Notes under the pieces: model-generated
Databases searched by the model: none
Told to the model about the DNA's origin: nothing
Seen by the model: the letters and a program-made list of their open reading frames with translations, nothing else
Source of the DNA: Chryseobacterium sp. BGARF1
GTDB lineage: Bacteria; Bacteroidota; Bacteroidia; Flavobacteriales; Weeksellaceae
Length of the DNA: 64,000 bases
Assembly: GCF_001677955.1 (NCBI RefSeq)
Contig: NZ_LELA01000065.1
Location: forward strand, 35,297-99,296
Direction of reading: 5' to 3'
Shown: positions 62,646-64,000 of the stretch, one piece after another
Layout: the number at the start of each line of letters is the position of its first letter
Numbering within the stretch: position 1 is the stretch's first letter
Position numbers and translations under genes: made by a program

Positions 62646-63770
62646 ATGAAAAAGATACAGATGGTTGACTTGCAAAGTCAGTATTACAAAATTAAAAATG
62701 ATGTAGACAATGCGGTTTTAAATGTGATGGATTCTGCTGCTTTTATCAATGGACCTGAAGTGAAATCTTTCCAGAACGAAATGGAAACTTACCTTGATGT
62801 AAAACATGTAATTCCTTGTGCCAACGGAACAGATGCATTACAGATTGCTTTGATGGGCTTAGATTTACATGAAGGAGACGAAGTGATCACTGCTGATTTT
62901 ACTTTTGCTGCCACGGTTGAAGTGATTCATTTATTAAAATTAAAATCTGTGTTAGTAGATGTAGATTACGATACTTTTACCATCTCTACAGAAGCGATTA
63001 AAAAAGCAATTACTCCAAAAACAAAAGCAATTATTCCGGTTCATATTTTCGGACAATGTGCTAATATGGAGGAGATCTTAAAAATTGCTGAAGAACACAA
63101 TCTATTTGTTATCGAAGACAATGCACAGGCAATCGGTGCTCAATATACTTTTTCAGACGGAAGCGTAAGACACGCAGGAACAATGTCTACCGTTGGAACG
63201 ACTTCTTTTTTTCCATCTAAAAATTTAGGTTGTTATGGCGATGGTGGAGCAATTTTTACGAATAATGATGAACTTGCTCACCGTTTAAGAGGAATTGTAA
63301 ACCATGGAATGTACGAAAGATATTACCATGACGAAGTAGGAGTAAACTCAAGATTAGACAGTATTCAGGCTGCGATCTTGAGAAAAAAACTCCCAAATCT
63401 TGATTCTTACAACGATGCAAGAAGAAAAGCGGCTGATTACTATGACGAAGCTTTTACAGGAAATGAAAATATCTTAACTCCGAAAAGGTCTGAAAATTCA
63501 ACTCACGTTTTTCATCAGTATACTTTGAGAATTTTAAACGGAAAACGTAACGAATTACAAAAATTCCTTACTGAAAAGGAAATTCCGGCGATGATTTATT
63601 ATCCTGTTGCTTTAAGAAAACAAAAAGCCTATTATCAGGAAAGCAATGATGCTGATTTTGTAAATACAGATAAGCTTTTGGATCAGGTAATTTCTCTTCC
63701 GATGCACACAGAATTGGATGAAGAGCAGTTGAAGTATATTACGGATGCTGTTTTGGAATTTATGAATTAA
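62646..63770 (+). CDS. DegT/DnrJ/EryC1/StrS-family PLP aminotransferase
   Basis: This 374-residue protein has PCANGTDALQIALMGLDLHEGDEVI, ITADFTFAATVE, VIEDNAQAIGA (Asp for PLP nitrogen) and SFFPSKNLGCYGDGGAI, with the PLP Lys in PSKN. HVFHQYTLRI follows. The family aminates nucleotide-linked ketosugars for surface polysaccharide. The closest pattern is WbpE/DegT types; the exact sugar is unknown, and no other sugar gene lies in the window. Confidence 0.94.
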   Translation: MKKIQMVDLQSQYYKIKNDVDNAVLNVMDSAAFINGPEVKSFQNEMETYLDVKHVIPCANGTDALQIALMGLDLHEGDEVITADFTFAATVEVIHLLKLKSVLVDVDYDTFTISTEAIKKAITPKTKAIIPVHIFGQCANMEEILKIAEEHNLFVIEDNAQAIGAQYTFSDGSVRHAGTMSTVGTTSFFPSKNLGCYGDGGAIFTNNDELAHRLRGIVNHGMYERYYHDEVGVNSRLDSIQAAILRKKLPNLDSYNDARRKAADYYDEAFTGNENILTPKRSENSTHVFHQYTLRILNGKRNELQKFLTEKEIPAMIYYPVALRKQKAYYQESNDADFVNTDKLLDQVISLPMHTELDEEQLKYITDAVLEFMN

Positions 63771-63774
63771 AAAT

Positions 63775-64000
63775 ATGCTTCACGACGAAAGAATATTAAA
63801 AAATAAGTTTGCATATTTTTTTACAATAGTTTTTCTTCTTGGCTGGATTATTTACTATAGTGTATTTGCTATCAATATTTTACTTAGAGGTTACAGATTA
63901 GCTGAAAAATATATAAAATTCAGATCTTTTGCATATTTTCTTAATTTTATTGTATTTATATTATTAATAGTGACATTTATAAATATTTTTAAAGAATCAA
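63775..64000 (+). CDS. Hypothetical membrane protein, partial at right edge
   Basis: The visible 75 residues begin MLHDERILKNKFAYFFTIVF and hold two membrane segments (FAYFFTIVFLLGWIIYYSVF and FAYFLNFIVFILLIVTFINIF). It starts 4 bp after the aminotransferase stop, so it is probably in the same operon. No family is recognised from this part. Confidence 0.6.
   Translation, partial: MLHDERILKNKFAYFFTIVFLLGWIIYYSVFAINILLRGYRLAEKYIKFRSFAYFLNFIVFILLIVTFINIFKES

Overview
The window looks like a low-GC chromosome of the Bacteroidota, class Flavobacteriia, most likely Chryseobacterium or a close relative in the Weeksellaceae. The evidence is the Bacteroidota promoter element TAnnTTTG (often with TTG 19-21 bp upstream), the near absence of Shine-Dalgarno sites, type IX secretion sorting tails on two exported proteins, a TonB-dependent receptor, a GH97 enzyme, and a CRISPR array with 47-bp repeats and 30-bp spacers of the kind seen with type II-C systems in this phylum. 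The genus is inference.

Positions 1-5581 are the early end of a Mu-like transposable prophage. The order matches Mu: phage end, repressor read towards the end, small Ner/Cro-like gene, small genes, DDE transposase (MuA-like), AAA ATPase (MuB-like), then an HNH-type gene and a second ATPase cut by the window edge. The repressor is a LexA/S24-type self-cleaving protein, with three copies of a TACACAA..GTTTAT operator-like site around it. The phage terminus (TGTAGGGG read on the minus strand) lies inside a CRISPR repeat: the first repeat keeps only about 31 of its 47 bp and the rest of the array (six spacers, five intact repeats, one degenerate terminal repeat) runs to 6068. No cas gene is present in the window. 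I infer that the phage split the array and that the remaining repeats and any cas genes lie beyond the other phage end. Each repeat, read on the minus strand, contains a full TTG-N21-TATCTTTG promoter, so each spacer is probably transcribed from its own repeat.

6105-26888 is ordinary host sequence: a DUF1294 membrane protein, a large exported MG2/plug protein, typA, a porin with an MHS-family carrier, a delta-60-repeat T9SS protein, a GHL10 (DigH-like) lipoprotein, metG, a GH97 glucosidase, a cluster of an SBF-like transporter, a deacylase and an NTF2-like protein, then pirin and an FMN reductase. 26889-33675 is a purine cluster, purM-purN-purH-purD-guaA, whose gaps carry several palindromic repeats, a short ORF with a terminator before purM, and a hairpin-rich stretch before purH.

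33752-50731 holds an EamA exporter preceded by a 12-codon proline-rich leader ORF and a terminator (an attenuator layout), prephenate dehydratase, a UbiB-family kinase, a helicase with DEFD in motif II, two related lipocalin-like lipoproteins around an SGNH hydrolase, a YqhD-type dehydrogenase, a tandem pair of paralogous lipoproteins, a DUF4231/SLATT-like membrane protein, ppc, an MscS channel, a 1-Cys peroxiredoxin and a beta-barrel protein. 51053-64000 holds a siderophore receptor, a Gfo/Idh/MocA oxidoreductase, an ABC-F protein, a DoxX protein, a DUF1761 gene with an apparent frameshift, a FemAB/GNAT-like protein, a carboxypeptidase-regulatory/hydrolase fusion convergent with a T9SS subtilase through a shared 18-bp palindrome, a DegT-type aminotransferase, and a membrane protein cut by the right edge.
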